Shown here: positions 51,704 through 59,646 of the stretch, piece after piece | Layout: every line of letters begins with the position of its first letter | Numbering within the stretch: position 1 is the first letter of the stretch | Source: Bradyrhizobium diazoefficiens | Lineage (GTDB): Bacteria; Pseudomonadota; Alphaproteobacteria; Rhizobiales; Xanthobacteraceae | Reading direction: 5' to 3' | DNA length: 64,000 nt | NCBI RefSeq assembly: GCF_018131185.1 | Contig: NZ_JAFCJE010000013.1 | Location: forward strand, 1-64,000 | Made by a program: the position numbers and the translations under genes | The notes under the pieces: generated by a model | Database searches by the model: none | Told to the model about the DNA's origin: nothing | The model's input: the letters and a program-made list of their open reading frames with translations, nothing else

Positions 51704-52990
51704 TCATATGCCGAGCCGGTCGCGCACGCGGCCCGCGATCACCGCGGTCGTCACCCCGACCGGCCAGAATGCGTGCATCGGGATCGGCTTGATGCCGGTG
51801 ACGGGCATATCGATCTCGGCCTTGGGGCCGCCGATCAGCCGGCGCGCGAGCTGCGCGCCCATCGCGGTCGAGAGCGCGACGCCACGGCCATTGCAGCCGA
51901 GCGAGATCAGGATGTTCTCTGCGGGCTCGTGCACGTGGGGATAATGATCCCCGGTGATGGCGAGCCGGCTGTTCCAACCATGCGTCCAGGCCACGCCCTT
52001 GAGCTGCGGCCACAGCCGCTCGGCATAGCGCATGAGATAGGCGACGTCGGACGGCGAGTTGATCCAGCGCATCGGGCCTCGGCCGCCCATCAACAGACGA
52101 TTGTGCTGATCGATGCGATAATAGACCGTGATGTGGCCGCTCTCGTAGAGCACCGGACGCGTCGGCATGATCGAACGAGCCACCTCGTCCGACAACGGCG
52201 CGGTGGCGGCGATCGAGGAAAATACCGGCACGATGGTGCGGCGGAGCGCGGGCCAGAGATCGTCGGTGAAACCGTTGGTCGCGAGCAGGACCTTGTCCGC
52301 ATGGACCACGGCGCGCGGCGTCTCGATGCGCCAGCGCGAGCCGTCGCGGCGCAGTGACAATGCCGGTGTCTCGCCAAAGACCTTCGCGCCCGCCGAAATC
52401 GCGGCGCGCGCAAGGCCGCGGGCATAGCTGAGCGGATGCAGATCGCCGCCGCGGGTATCCAGCATGGCACCGATGTAGCGGTCGGTGCCAGTCATCTCGC
52501 GCAGCTGCTCGCGGTTCAGATAGGTCACCGGCATGCCGCGGCGGATGCATTGCTGCGCGGTCTGTTCGATCGCCGCGGCGCTGGCCTCGTGATAGGCCGC
52601 GCGCAGCGTGCCGTTCTGCCGTGCCTCGCACGGAATCTGGTAACGTCGGATCAGATCGTGGGTGAAATTCGTGGTGCCATAGGAGAAGTCGATCATGCGG
52701 CGGCCGAGTTCGGTGCCGAAATCCGCCTCGATTTGATCAGGGTCGTGCTTCAGCCCGGGGTTGGTGTGGCCGCCATTGTTGCCGGACGCGCCCCAGCCGG
52801 GCTCCTGCGCCTCCAGCACCAGCGCCTCGACGCCCTGCTCTGCCAGATGCAATGCCGTGGAGAGGCCGGTGTAGCCGCCGCCGACGATCGCGACGGAGAC
52901 ATTCTTGTCGACGTCGAGCGGCGGCGTGGTGACCGGCGCGACGGCGGTGTCGGCATAAACAGAAGGCGGTAGAGGAAGGCGCGCAGGCAT
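51704..52990 (-). CDS. PuuB-like FAD-dependent amine oxidase
   Basis: The 428-residue protein has the DAO fold: VAIVGGGYTGLSTALHLAEQGVEALVLEAQEPGWGASGNNGGHTNPG (FAD site), LDTRGGDLHPLSYARGLARAA and ILISLGCNGRGVALSTAMG. This matches gamma-glutamylputrescine oxidase-type and related amino acid oxidases. It would deaminate an amine or N-substituted amino acid. It is last in an operon with a polar amino acid ABC transporter (12 bases behind the ATPase gene), which may bring in its substrate. Confidence 0.9.
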   Translation of the reverse strand: MPARLPLPPSVYADTAVAPVTTPPLDVDKNVSVAIVGGGYTGLSTALHLAEQGVEALVLEAQEPGWGASGNNGGHTNPGLKHDPDQIEADFGTELGRRMIDFSYGTTNFTHDLIRRYQIPCEARQNGTLRAAYHEASAAAIEQTAQQCIRRGMPVTYLNREQLREMTGTDRYIGAMLDTRGGDLHPLSYARGLARAAISAGAKVFGETPALSLRRDGSRWRIETPRAVVHADKVLLATNGFTDDLWPALRRTIVPVFSSIAATAPLSDEVARSIMPTRPVLYESGHITVYYRIDQHNRLLMGGRGPMRWINSPSDVAYLMRYAERLWPQLKGVAWTHGWNSRLAITGDHYPHVHEPAENILISLGCNGRGVALSTAMGAQLARRLIGGPKAEIDMPVTGIKPIPMHAFWPVGVTTAVIAGRVRDRLGI

Positions 52991-53002
52991 GGCAAGGACC
53001 GG

Positions 53003-53734
53003 TCAGAGCGGATGCAGCACACGCCGCAAAAAATCCTGCGTGCGCGGATGCTGGGGTTGGTTGAGCAGCGCCTTGGCCGGCCCCTGCTCGACGATGATTC
53101 CGCCATCGATGAACAGCACACGGTCGGCGACATCGCGGGCAAATCCCATCTCGTGGGTGACGACGACCATGGTCATGCCGTCGTCGGCGAGCTTGCGCAT
53201 CACGCCAAGAACGTCGCCGACCAGTTCAGGATCGAGCGCCGAGGTCGGCTCGTCGAACAGGATGGCTTTTGGCTGCATCGCCAACGCCCGCGCGATCGCG
53301 ACGCGCTGCTGCTGGCCGCCGGAGAGTTGCGGCGGATGTGCATCAGCCTTCTCCGCAAGCCCGACCTGGGCAAGCAGCGCGCGGCCGCGCTCCAGCACTT
53401 GCGTACGAGGCTCCTTCTTCACATAGAGCGGCCCTTCGACGACGTTCTCAAGGACCGTGCGATGCGGGAACAGGTTGAAGCGCTGGAACACCATCGAGAC
53501 CTGGGTTCGGATGGCCACGATCGACGGCGCATCGCGGTCGACCTTCAATCCCTCGACGCTGATCTCGCCGCGATCGTAGCTCTCGAGCCCGTTGATGCAG
53601 CGCAGGATGGTGGACTTGCCGGAGCCGGAAGGACCGACGATGCAGACCACCTCGCCCTTTTCGACCTTCGCATCGATGCCCTTGAGCACCTCGACCTTGC
53701 CAAAGCTCTTGTGGATGTCCTTCAGCTCGATCAT
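53003..53734 (-). CDS. Polar amino acid ABC transporter ATPase
   Basis: The 243-residue ATPase has Walker A GPSGSGKST, Q-loop FQRFNLFPHRT, signature LSGGQQQR, Walker B AILFDEPTSALDPE and the switch THEMGFARDV, as in GlnQ/HisP-type subunits. It couples ATP hydrolysis to uptake through the adjacent permease. The start overlaps the permease stop in ATGA. It belongs to the four-gene operon with the binding protein and PuuB-like oxidase. Confidence 0.95.
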   Translation of the reverse strand: MIELKDIHKSFGKVEVLKGIDAKVEKGEVVCIVGPSGSGKSTILRCINGLESYDRGEISVEGLKVDRDAPSIVAIRTQVSMVFQRFNLFPHRTVLENVVEGPLYVKKEPRTQVLERGRALLAQVGLAEKADAHPPQLSGGQQQRVAIARALAMQPKAILFDEPTSALDPELVGDVLGVMRKLADDGMTMVVVTHEMGFARDVADRVLFIDGGIIVEQGPAKALLNQPQHPRTQDFLRRVLHPL

Positions 53735-54384
53735 CGCTTGCCGGCCCGCTTTTCGAAGTGACGGACCAGCAGGATCAGGGGAATGCTCATGGTGAGATAC
53801 ATCAGCGCCACCAGCGTAAACACGCTGGTGTTCTTGAAGGTCGAGGACGCGATCAGTTTGCCCTGCAGCGCGAGCTCGGCGACCGTGATGGTGGAAGCCT
53901 GCGAGGAATCCTTCAGCATCATGATCATGACGTTGCCGTAAGGCGGCAGCACGATGCGGACGGCCTGCGGCAGCACCACGCGGCGCATGGTCAGCCACCA
54001 GCCCATGCCGATCGACTGCGCCGCCTCGATCTGCCCCTTGTCGATCGCCTCGATGCCGGCGCGGAAATTTTCGGCCTGATAGGCCGAATAGGCGATGCCG
54101 AGCCCGAGGATCGCGGCCTGCAGGGCCGACAAGGTGACGCCGAGATCGGGCATCACGAAGTAGAGGTAGAACAACAGCACGATGATCGGGATGCCGCGGA
54201 TCACGTTGATCAGGCTGGCGCTGAGCATCGACAGCGCCTTGATGCCGGAGACCCGCATCATCGCCCAGACGAGGCCCAGCACCGTGGACAGCAGCAGCGA
54301 GCCGATGGTGACGACGATCGTCAGCGCGACGCCGTTCAGCAGGATCGGGAAGAACTCGGCGGCGTCGCGCCAAAAGCCTTTCAT
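53731..54384 (-). CDS. Polar amino acid ABC transporter permease
   Basis: The 217-residue protein has five to six hydrophobic segments and the HEQ permease pattern: LSALQAAILGLGIAYSAYQAENFRAGIEAIDKGQIEAAQSIGMGWWLTMRRVVLPQAVRIVLPPYGN, with the EAA loop that docks the ATPase. It forms the inner-membrane channel, probably as a homodimer. It is 22 bases behind the binding-protein gene. Confidence 0.95.
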   Translation of the reverse strand: MKGFWRDAAEFFPILLNGVALTIVVTIGSLLLSTVLGLVWAMMRVSGIKALSMLSASLINVIRGIPIIVLLFYLYFVMPDLGVTLSALQAAILGLGIAYSAYQAENFRAGIEAIDKGQIEAAQSIGMGWWLTMRRVVLPQAVRIVLPPYGNVMIMMLKDSSQASTITVAELALQGKLIASSTFKNTSVFTLVALMYLTMSIPLILLVRHFEKRAGKR

Positions 54385-54406
54385 CGGATAGCCTGGCCTC
54401 TGGCGA

Positions 54407-55162
54407 TCAACCTTGTGCCTTTAGGCCCCATTTATCGAGGATCTTGTCGATGGTGCCGTTGGCCTTCAGCTTCGCGAGCGAGGCATTGATCTTGCCGAGC
54501 AGCGCCGTCTCGCCCTTGCGCACGCCGATGCCGACCGAGCCGACGGTGACGGGCTTGTAGCCGTCGACGAGGCGCACCTCGGGGAAGCCGCCCTGCTTCA
54601 GATTGTAGGCGAGGATCGGATAATCGGCGTAGCCGGCCTTGAGACGGCCGGTGTTCACGTCGCGCAGGATGTCCGGAATGGTGTCGTAGGCCTTGACGTC
54701 CGCGAACAGGCCGGACTTCTTCAGCGCATCGACGAAGGCGGTGCCGACCTGAGCGCCGACCGTCTCGCCCTTCAAATCGTCCTGCGTGGCGTAAGCCTTG
54801 GTGTCGCCCTTGGGCACCACGAGCCCTTCGCCGTAGGTATAGATCGGATCGGAGAAGTCGACGACCTCTTTCCGCGGCGGCGTGATGAACATCGCAGCCG
54901 CAATGATGTCGATCTTGCTCGAGGTCAGCGACGGGATCAACGCCGAGAACTGCATCGGCTCGATCTGGACGTTGAAGCCGGCGTCCTTGCCGATCTCGGT
55001 GATGAGATCGACCATGATGCCCTGGATGGTGTTGGTTTTGGTGTCCAGGAAGGTGAAGGGAATGCCTGTCGGCGTCGAGCCGACCTTCAGCGCCTGCTGC
55101 GCCGAAGCCGGCACCACGGCCAGAGCAAGCGCCGCGATCGCGGCCAGACCAAAACGCTTCAT
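54407..55162 (-). CDS. Periplasmic amino acid-binding protein of the ABC transporter
   Basis: The 251-residue protein has a signal peptide (FGLAAIAALALAVVPASA) and the family 3 solute-binding fold: LKVGSTPTGIPFTFLDTKTNTIQGIMVDLITEIGKDAGFNVQIEPMQFSALIPSLTSSKIDIIAAAM, with the usual TPPRKEVVDFSDP motif. It delivers a polar or basic amino acid or amine to the permease. It heads the minus-strand operon, and the promoter region shared with the cupin regulator holds two copies of an operator. Confidence 0.95.
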   Translation of the reverse strand: MKRFGLAAIAALALAVVPASAQQALKVGSTPTGIPFTFLDTKTNTIQGIMVDLITEIGKDAGFNVQIEPMQFSALIPSLTSSKIDIIAAAMFITPPRKEVVDFSDPIYTYGEGLVVPKGDTKAYATQDDLKGETVGAQVGTAFVDALKKSGLFADVKAYDTIPDILRDVNTGRLKAGYADYPILAYNLKQGGFPEVRLVDGYKPVTVGSVGIGVRKGETALLGKINASLAKLKANGTIDKILDKWGLKAQG

Positions 55163-55244
55163 CGCATCCCCCTTTGGGTCTGGCCGGTGACGGCGTTTCG
55201 CGCATGTCGTGATCAGACATTGCGGGCCAAGCCGTTTCGGCCTA

Positions 55245-55262
55245 TTTTCACCAATATGAAAA
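55245..55262. promoter_or_regulatory. Operator TTTTCA-N6-TGAAAA
   Basis: TTTTCA at 55245-55250 and TGAAAA at 55257-55262 are perfect 6-bp inverted arms with a 6-nt spacer. The site lies between the divergent ABC operon and the cupin regulator gene, 83 bases upstream of the binding-protein start. Confidence 0.65.
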
Positions 55263-55294
55263 TTTGGTCACACTTTCGCAAACGATGCAAGTGG

Positions 55295-55312
55295 TTTTCA
55301 TGCACATGAAGG
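55295..55312. promoter_or_regulatory. Second operator TTTTCA-N6-TGAAGG
   Basis: The same half-sites recur at 55295-55300 and 55307-55312 with two mismatches in the last arm. The centre is exactly 50 bases from the first site, about five helical turns, which would place two dimers on one face of the DNA. The site overlaps the leader of the regulator gene, 13 bases before its GTG. Confidence 0.6.
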
Positions 55313-55324
55313 AAGCGGTTTGAC

Positions 55325-55981
55325 GTGAGCGGTGGCAAAAGAATGCGCAAACCGGTCGCCGCAAAGCCGGCGAAGCGGGTGAGGGCCAAGGCCGCGACCA
55401 AAAGGGCCGAGCCCGCGATGGACGTCGAGGTCGGCCGCCGCATCCGGGATCTCCGGCGCGCCAGGCAGTTCTCGCTGGAGACGGTCGCGGCGCGCACGGA
55501 GCTTTCGATCGGCTTCCTCAGCCAGATCGAGCGCGGCCTGTCGTCACCGTCCCTGCGGGTGCTGGCCACGCTGGCCGACGTGCTCGGCGTCGGCATCGCC
55601 GCCCTGTTCGGTGCAAGTCCGAGCGCCGATGGAGCATCCGATCAGGTCGTGACGCGCGGGTCGCAACGCCCCGAGCTCAAGCTCTGGCGCACCGGCGTGT
55701 CCAAGCAGTTGCTGAGCCCGGCGAGCACCGACAACAAGCTCAACCTCTTCCTGGTGCATCTGGAGCCGGGCGGCTCCACGGGCGACGAGCTCTACACCCA
55801 TGACGGCGAGGAAGCCGGGCTCGTGCTCGAAGGCGAGATGATGCTGACGGTGGACAGCGAGACCTGGTCGCTGAGGACCGGCGACAGCTTCCGGTTTGCG
55901 AGCCGCAGACCCCACCGGTTTTCAAACCCGGCCGAGGATGCGAAGGCCGTGGTGCTCTGGGTGAATTGCGTGACGGGCTGA
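55325..55981 (+). CDS. XRE-cupin transcriptional regulator
   Basis: The 218-residue protein has a basic N-terminus (about 1-35), an XRE helix-turn-helix (about 37-95; VGRRIRDLRRARQFSLETVAARTELSIGFLSQIERGLSSPS) and a C-terminal cupin (about 150-215; YTHDGEEAGLVLEGEMMLTV, RTGDSFRFASRRPHRFSNP). The layout is that of PuuR-type regulators that sense amines or amino acids. It is divergent from the ABC operon and almost surely controls it through the two nearby palindromes. The GTG at 55325 has AAGGAAG upstream; a later ATG is less likely. Confidence 0.92.
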   Translation: MSGGKRMRKPVAAKPAKRVRAKAATKRAEPAMDVEVGRRIRDLRRARQFSLETVAARTELSIGFLSQIERGLSSPSLRVLATLADVLGVGIAALFGASPSADGASDQVVTRGSQRPELKLWRTGVSKQLLSPASTDNKLNLFLVHLEPGGSTGDELYTHDGEEAGLVLEGEMMLTVDSETWSLRTGDSFRFASRRPHRFSNPAEDAKAVVLWVNCVTG

Positions 55982-56029
55982 CAGCGCTCGGTAACGCTGC
56001 GCCGCAGAATAAATCCGCGACGTCTCCAC

Positions 56030-56118
56030 ACCGTCATTACGAGCGCAGCGAAGCAATCCAGATTCTCCACGGAGACACTCTGGATTGCGTCGTCGCAAGG
56101 GCACCTCGCAATGACGGT
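56030..56118. repeat. Bradyrhizobium-type long palindromic repeat
   Basis: The stretch starting ACCGTCATTACGAG and ending CTCGCAATGACGGT forms a long imperfect inverted repeat. Its inner arms, AATCCAGA (56055-56062) and TCTGGATT (56079-56086), are perfect reverse complements. I recognise the GTCATTGCGAGC...AAGCAATCCAGA family as a multicopy intergenic element in these genomes. It lies between the convergent ends of the cupin regulator and dadA and may act as a terminator for both. Confidence 0.75.
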
Positions 56119-56129
56119 CGGATAGAGTC

Positions 56130-57395
56130 TTACCCGAACCGGTGCTTATACCGCTCCACCGACAGCGCACTCACGTCGATGTCCGGCTTCTTGCCGGACA
56201 GCGTATCCGCGAGCACGCGTCCCGAACCGCAGGACATGGTCCAGCCGAGCGTGCCGTGGCCGGTGTTGAGGTGGAGGTTGCCGTACTGCGTCGGACCGAT
56301 CACCGGTGGGCCGTCCGGCGTCATCGGACGCAGGCCGCTCCAGAACGTCGCCTTGGAAAGATCGCCGCCGCGCGGGAACAGATCGGTCAAGGAATGGTCC
56401 AGCGTGGCACGGCGCGCATCGTAGAGCTTGTCCGAGTAGCCGGAGATTTCCGCGGTGCCGCCGACGCGGATGCGATTGCCGAGGCGCGTGATCGCGACCT
56501 TGTAGCTCTCGTCCATCACGGTGGATTCCGGCGCGCCGGAGGCGTCCTTGATCGGCACCGTGATCGAATAGCCCTTCACCGGATAGACCGGCAGCGAAAT
56601 GCCGAGCGGCGCAACCAGCCGCGACGACCAGCTGCCGAGCGCGAGCACGTAGCTATCGGCCTGCAACGTGCCGGCACCGGTCACCACGCCGCTGACGCGC
56701 GCACCGTCGGTGACGATGCGGTCGATCGAGGTGTTGAACATGAAGCGCACGCCGAGCGCCTCGGCATGCTTGGCCAGTGCCTGCGTGAACATGTGGCAGT
56801 CGCCGGTCTCGTCCTGCGGCAGTCGAAGCCCGCCGACGAATTTTTCCTTCACGCCCGATAGCGCCGGCTCCACCGCAATGCAGCCCTCGCGGCTCAGCAC
56901 TTCGAACGGAACGCCGTACTGCTTGAGCACGGCGATGTCCTCGGCCGTGCCGTCGAGCTGCGCCTGGTAGCGGAACAGCTGCAGCGTGCCTTGCGCGCGC
57001 TCGTCATATTGAATGCCGATGTCGCGTCGCAGGTCGCGCAAGGAGTCGCGGCTGTATTCCGCGATCGGGATCATCCGGCTCTTGTTGACCGCGTAGCGCG
57101 CGCTGGTGCAGTTGCGCAGCATCTTGAGCAGCCAGACCCACATGACGGGATCGAGCTTCGGCCGGATCACCAGCGGGCCGTGCTTCATCAGCAGCCACTT
57201 CACCGCCTTCACCGGCACGCCGGGGCCGGCCCAGGGCGAGGAATAGCCGGGCGACACCTCGCCGGCATTGGCGAAGGAGGTCTCGAGCGCCGGCTCCGGC
57301 TGACGGTCGACGACCGTCACCTCGTGGCCGGCACGTGCGAGGTAGTAGGCAGAGGTGACACCGATGACACCGCTGCCGAGGATCAGAACTTTCAC
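56130..57395 (-). CDS. dadA: D-amino acid dehydrogenase small subunit
   Basis: The 421-residue protein matches DadA along its length: VKVLILGSGVIGVTSAYYLARAGHEVTVVDRQ (FAD site), ETSFANAGEVSPGYSSPWAGPGVPVKAVKW, KSRMIPIAEYSRDSLRDLR, PQDETGDCHMFTQALA, and the C-terminal GLRPMTPDGPPVIGPT with TGHGTLGWTMSCGSGRVLAD. It oxidises D-amino acids to keto acids and passes electrons to the membrane quinone pool. GTG 57395 gives the canonical N-terminus seen in E. coli DadA. It follows the aminotransferase gene by 70 bases. No alanine racemase (dadX) is near. Confidence 0.95.
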   Translation of the reverse strand: MKVLILGSGVIGVTSAYYLARAGHEVTVVDRQPEPALETSFANAGEVSPGYSSPWAGPGVPVKAVKWLLMKHGPLVIRPKLDPVMWVWLLKMLRNCTSARYAVNKSRMIPIAEYSRDSLRDLRRDIGIQYDERAQGTLQLFRYQAQLDGTAEDIAVLKQYGVPFEVLSREGCIAVEPALSGVKEKFVGGLRLPQDETGDCHMFTQALAKHAEALGVRFMFNTSIDRIVTDGARVSGVVTGAGTLQADSYVLALGSWSSRLVAPLGISLPVYPVKGYSITVPIKDASGAPESTVMDESYKVAITRLGNRIRVGGTAEISGYSDKLYDARRATLDHSLTDLFPRGGDLSKATFWSGLRPMTPDGPPVIGPTQYGNLHLNTGHGTLGWTMSCGSGRVLADTLSGKKPDIDVSALSVERYKHRFG

Positions 57396-57465
57396 GCTTG
57401 GTCCAACTCCCGCGGCATCACGCTCGCCGCTGCAAGGAAACAACTCGCAACGGCGAGAGCAATTA

Positions 57466-58794
57466 TCAGGCCACCCGCTTGATGGCGTCGCCGAGAATCG
57501 AGACGATGTCGTCGATGTGGCTCTTTTCGACGATCAGCGGCGGCGACAGCGCGAAGCTATCGCCACTCATGCGGAAGTACAGTCCGCGATTGAAGCAGTC
57601 GACCATGACGTCGTAGCCGCGCGCACCGACAGCACCGTCGCGCGGCGACAGCTCGACTGCGCCCATCAGGCCGCAATTGCGGATGTCGATGACGTTCGGC
57701 AGGCCCTTGAGCGAATGCAGCGCATCGCGCCAGTATTCGGCGATCGACGCACCGCGCGTCAGCAGGCCTTCGTCCTTGTAGATGTCGAGCGTCGCGATGC
57801 CGGCGGCGCAGGCGGTCGGATGCGCGGAATAAGTGTAGCCGTGGAACAGCTCCATGACGTTCTCCGGGCCGATCATCATGGCGTCGTGCACCTTGCGGTG
57901 CGCGAAAACCGCGCCGCAGGGGATGGTGCCGTTGGTGATGCCCTTGGCGGTGGTCATCATGTCCGGCGTAACGCCGAAGAAATTGGCGGCGAACGGCGTG
58001 CCGAGGCGGCCGAAGCCGGTGATGACCTCGTCGAAGATCAGGAGGATGCCGTGCTTGTCGCAGATCTCGCGCAGGCGCTGCAGGTAGCCCTTCGGCGGCG
58101 GCAGCACAGCGGTCGACCCCGGGACCGGCTCGACGATGACGGCGGCGATGGTCTCGGCGCCATGCAAGGCCACGAGGCGTTCGAGATCGTCGGCAAGCTC
58201 GGCGCCGTGCTCGGGCTGATCCTTGGCGAAGGCGTTGCGGGTGAGATCGTGGGTGTGTCGGATGTGATCGACGCCCGGCAGCAGGGTGGCGAAGGCGCGG
58301 CGGTTGGCGACCATGCCGCCGACCGAGGTGCCGCCGAAGCCGACCCCGTGATAGCCGCGCTCGCGGCCGATCAGGCGGGTTCGGCTGGCCTGGCCGTTGG
58401 CGCGGTGATAGGCGAGGGCGATCTTCAGTGCGGTGTCGACCGACTCGGAGCCGGAGTTGGTGAAGAAGATGCGGTCGAGGCCCTTCGGCGCGATCTCGGC
58501 GAGCCGCTCGGCGAAGTCGAATGCGAGCGGATGGCCCATCTGGAACGACGGCGCAAAGTCCAGCGTCATGAGCTGACGCTCGACCGCGGCGGCGATCTGC
58601 TTGCGGCCGTGGCCGGCATTGACGCACCAGAGGCCGGCGGAGCCGTCGATCACCTTGCGGCCGTCGACGGTGGTGTAGTGCATGCCCTCGGCGGAGGAGA
58701 ACAGGCGCGGCGCCTTCTTGAACTGCCGGTTGGCCGTGAACGGCATCCAGAACGAGTCGGTCTTGATAGTGTTCGGAATCTGATGAAGGGTCAC
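57466..58794 (-). CDS. Omega-amino acid:pyruvate aminotransferase (class III)
   Basis: The 442-residue protein is a class III PLP aminotransferase: DGSAGLWCVNAGHGRKQI, FFTNSGSESVDTALKIALAYHR, ERGYHGVGFGG, ILLIFDEVITGFGRLGTPFA and the PLP lysine in MMTTAKGITNGTIPCG. The opening QIPNTIKTDSFWMPFTANRQFK is typical of beta-alanine/omega-amino acid:pyruvate transaminases. It would move the amino group of beta-alanine or a diamine-derived amino acid to pyruvate. GTG 58794 is preceded by AAAGGAG. It faces a divergent cupin regulator. Confidence 0.92.
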   Translation of the reverse strand: MTLHQIPNTIKTDSFWMPFTANRQFKKAPRLFSSAEGMHYTTVDGRKVIDGSAGLWCVNAGHGRKQIAAAVERQLMTLDFAPSFQMGHPLAFDFAERLAEIAPKGLDRIFFTNSGSESVDTALKIALAYHRANGQASRTRLIGRERGYHGVGFGGTSVGGMVANRRAFATLLPGVDHIRHTHDLTRNAFAKDQPEHGAELADDLERLVALHGAETIAAVIVEPVPGSTAVLPPPKGYLQRLREICDKHGILLIFDEVITGFGRLGTPFAANFFGVTPDMMTTAKGITNGTIPCGAVFAHRKVHDAMMIGPENVMELFHGYTYSAHPTACAAGIATLDIYKDEGLLTRGASIAEYWRDALHSLKGLPNVIDIRNCGLMGAVELSPRDGAVGARGYDVMVDCFNRGLYFRMSGDSFALSPPLIVEKSHIDDIVSILGDAIKRVA

Positions 58795-58954
58795 GGCCGC
58801 GCTCCTTTGCTGACCTGCTAGCAGAGCCACGGCTTGGAAAGCGCAACAAGTCCTTTTCTGCCCCGCCGCAACCCATTGATTTCACTGGGGCGATTGGACC
58901 ATATTTGCGCGATCCGCATCACCTGCAACACAGGACCAGGGCAAGGACCGGAAC

Positions 58955-59503
58955 ATGAGCGTCGACATCGGTGGACGGCTGCGATTCATCCGGGCGCGCC
59001 ACAAGCTGTCGCAGCGCGAGCTGGCCAAGCGTGCCGGCGTCACCAATTCGACAATCTCGCTGATCGAATCCAACCAGATGAACCCCTCGGTCGGCGCCCT
59101 CAAGCGCATCCTCGACGGCATCCCGATGGGGCTCGCCGAGTTCTTCGCGCTGGAGCCGGAGTCGCGGCGCAAGATCTTCTACCGCGCGGACGAGCTGACG
59201 GAGGTCGGCAAGAAGCCGATCTCGTATCGCCAGGTCGGCGACAATCTGTTCGGCCGCAGCCTCCAGATTCTGAAGGAGCGTTACGAGCCCGGCAGCGACA
59301 CCGGGCGCGTGCACCTCGTCCATGACGGCGAGGAAGGCGGCATCGTGATCTCGGGCAAGCTCGAGGTCACCGTCGAGGACGAGCGCCGCATCCTCAATCC
59401 GGGCGACGCCTATTATTTCGAGAGCCGCCGCCCGCACCGTTTCCGCTGCGTCGGCGGCAAGCCGTGCGAAGTGATCTCGGCCTGCACGCCGCCGACGTTC
59501 TAG
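58955..59503 (+). CDS. XRE-cupin regulator (PuuR-like)
   Basis: The 182-residue protein has an XRE domain (about 8-62; LRFIRARHKLSQRELAKRAGVTNSTISLIESNQMNPSVGALKRIL) and a cupin (about 105-178; VHLVHDGEEGGIVISGKLEVTV, NPGDAYYFESRRPHRFRC). PuuR and relatives repress putrescine or amino acid catabolism until the inducer binds. It is divergent from the omega-aminotransferase gene and probably controls it. Another cupin regulator of this kind lies at 55325-55981. Confidence 0.92.
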   Translation: MSVDIGGRLRFIRARHKLSQRELAKRAGVTNSTISLIESNQMNPSVGALKRILDGIPMGLAEFFALEPESRRKIFYRADELTEVGKKPISYRQVGDNLFGRSLQILKERYEPGSDTGRVHLVHDGEEGGIVISGKLEVTVEDERRILNPGDAYYFESRRPHRFRCVGGKPCEVISACTPPTF

Positions 59504-59504
59504 A

Positions 59505-59549
59505 GCATGATCCGGAAAAGTGCGAAACGGTTTTCGGAAAAGATCATGC
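59505..59549. repeat. Bradyrhizobium-type repeat, GCATGATC stem
   Basis: GCATGATC at 59505-59512 and GATCATGC at 59542-59549 enclose the interior CGGAAAAGTGCGAAACGGTTTTC. I know this GAGCATGATCCGGAAAAGTG family as a common intergenic element of Rhizobiales. It starts directly after the cupin regulator gene. Confidence 0.75.
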
Positions 59550-59562
59550 GCAAACAACAACC

Positions 59563-59603
59563 TAAAGCGCGATGATGGTTCATCCAAATCTCATCGCGCT
59601 TTA
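59563..59603. repeat. Bradyrhizobium-type repeat, TAAAGCGCGATGA stem
   Basis: TAAAGCGCGATGA at 59563-59575 and TCATCGCGCTTTA at 59591-59603 are perfect 13-bp arms around a 15-nt loop. The AAAGCGCGATGAGATTTGGATGA family is another repeated intergenic hairpin. Together with the preceding repeat it separates the convergent regulator and aldehyde oxidoreductase genes and may terminate both. Confidence 0.75.
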
Positions 59604-59646
59604 GACCTACGCAGCGGAGCGAGAAGATCTCGCCCCGCCCGCCGTC

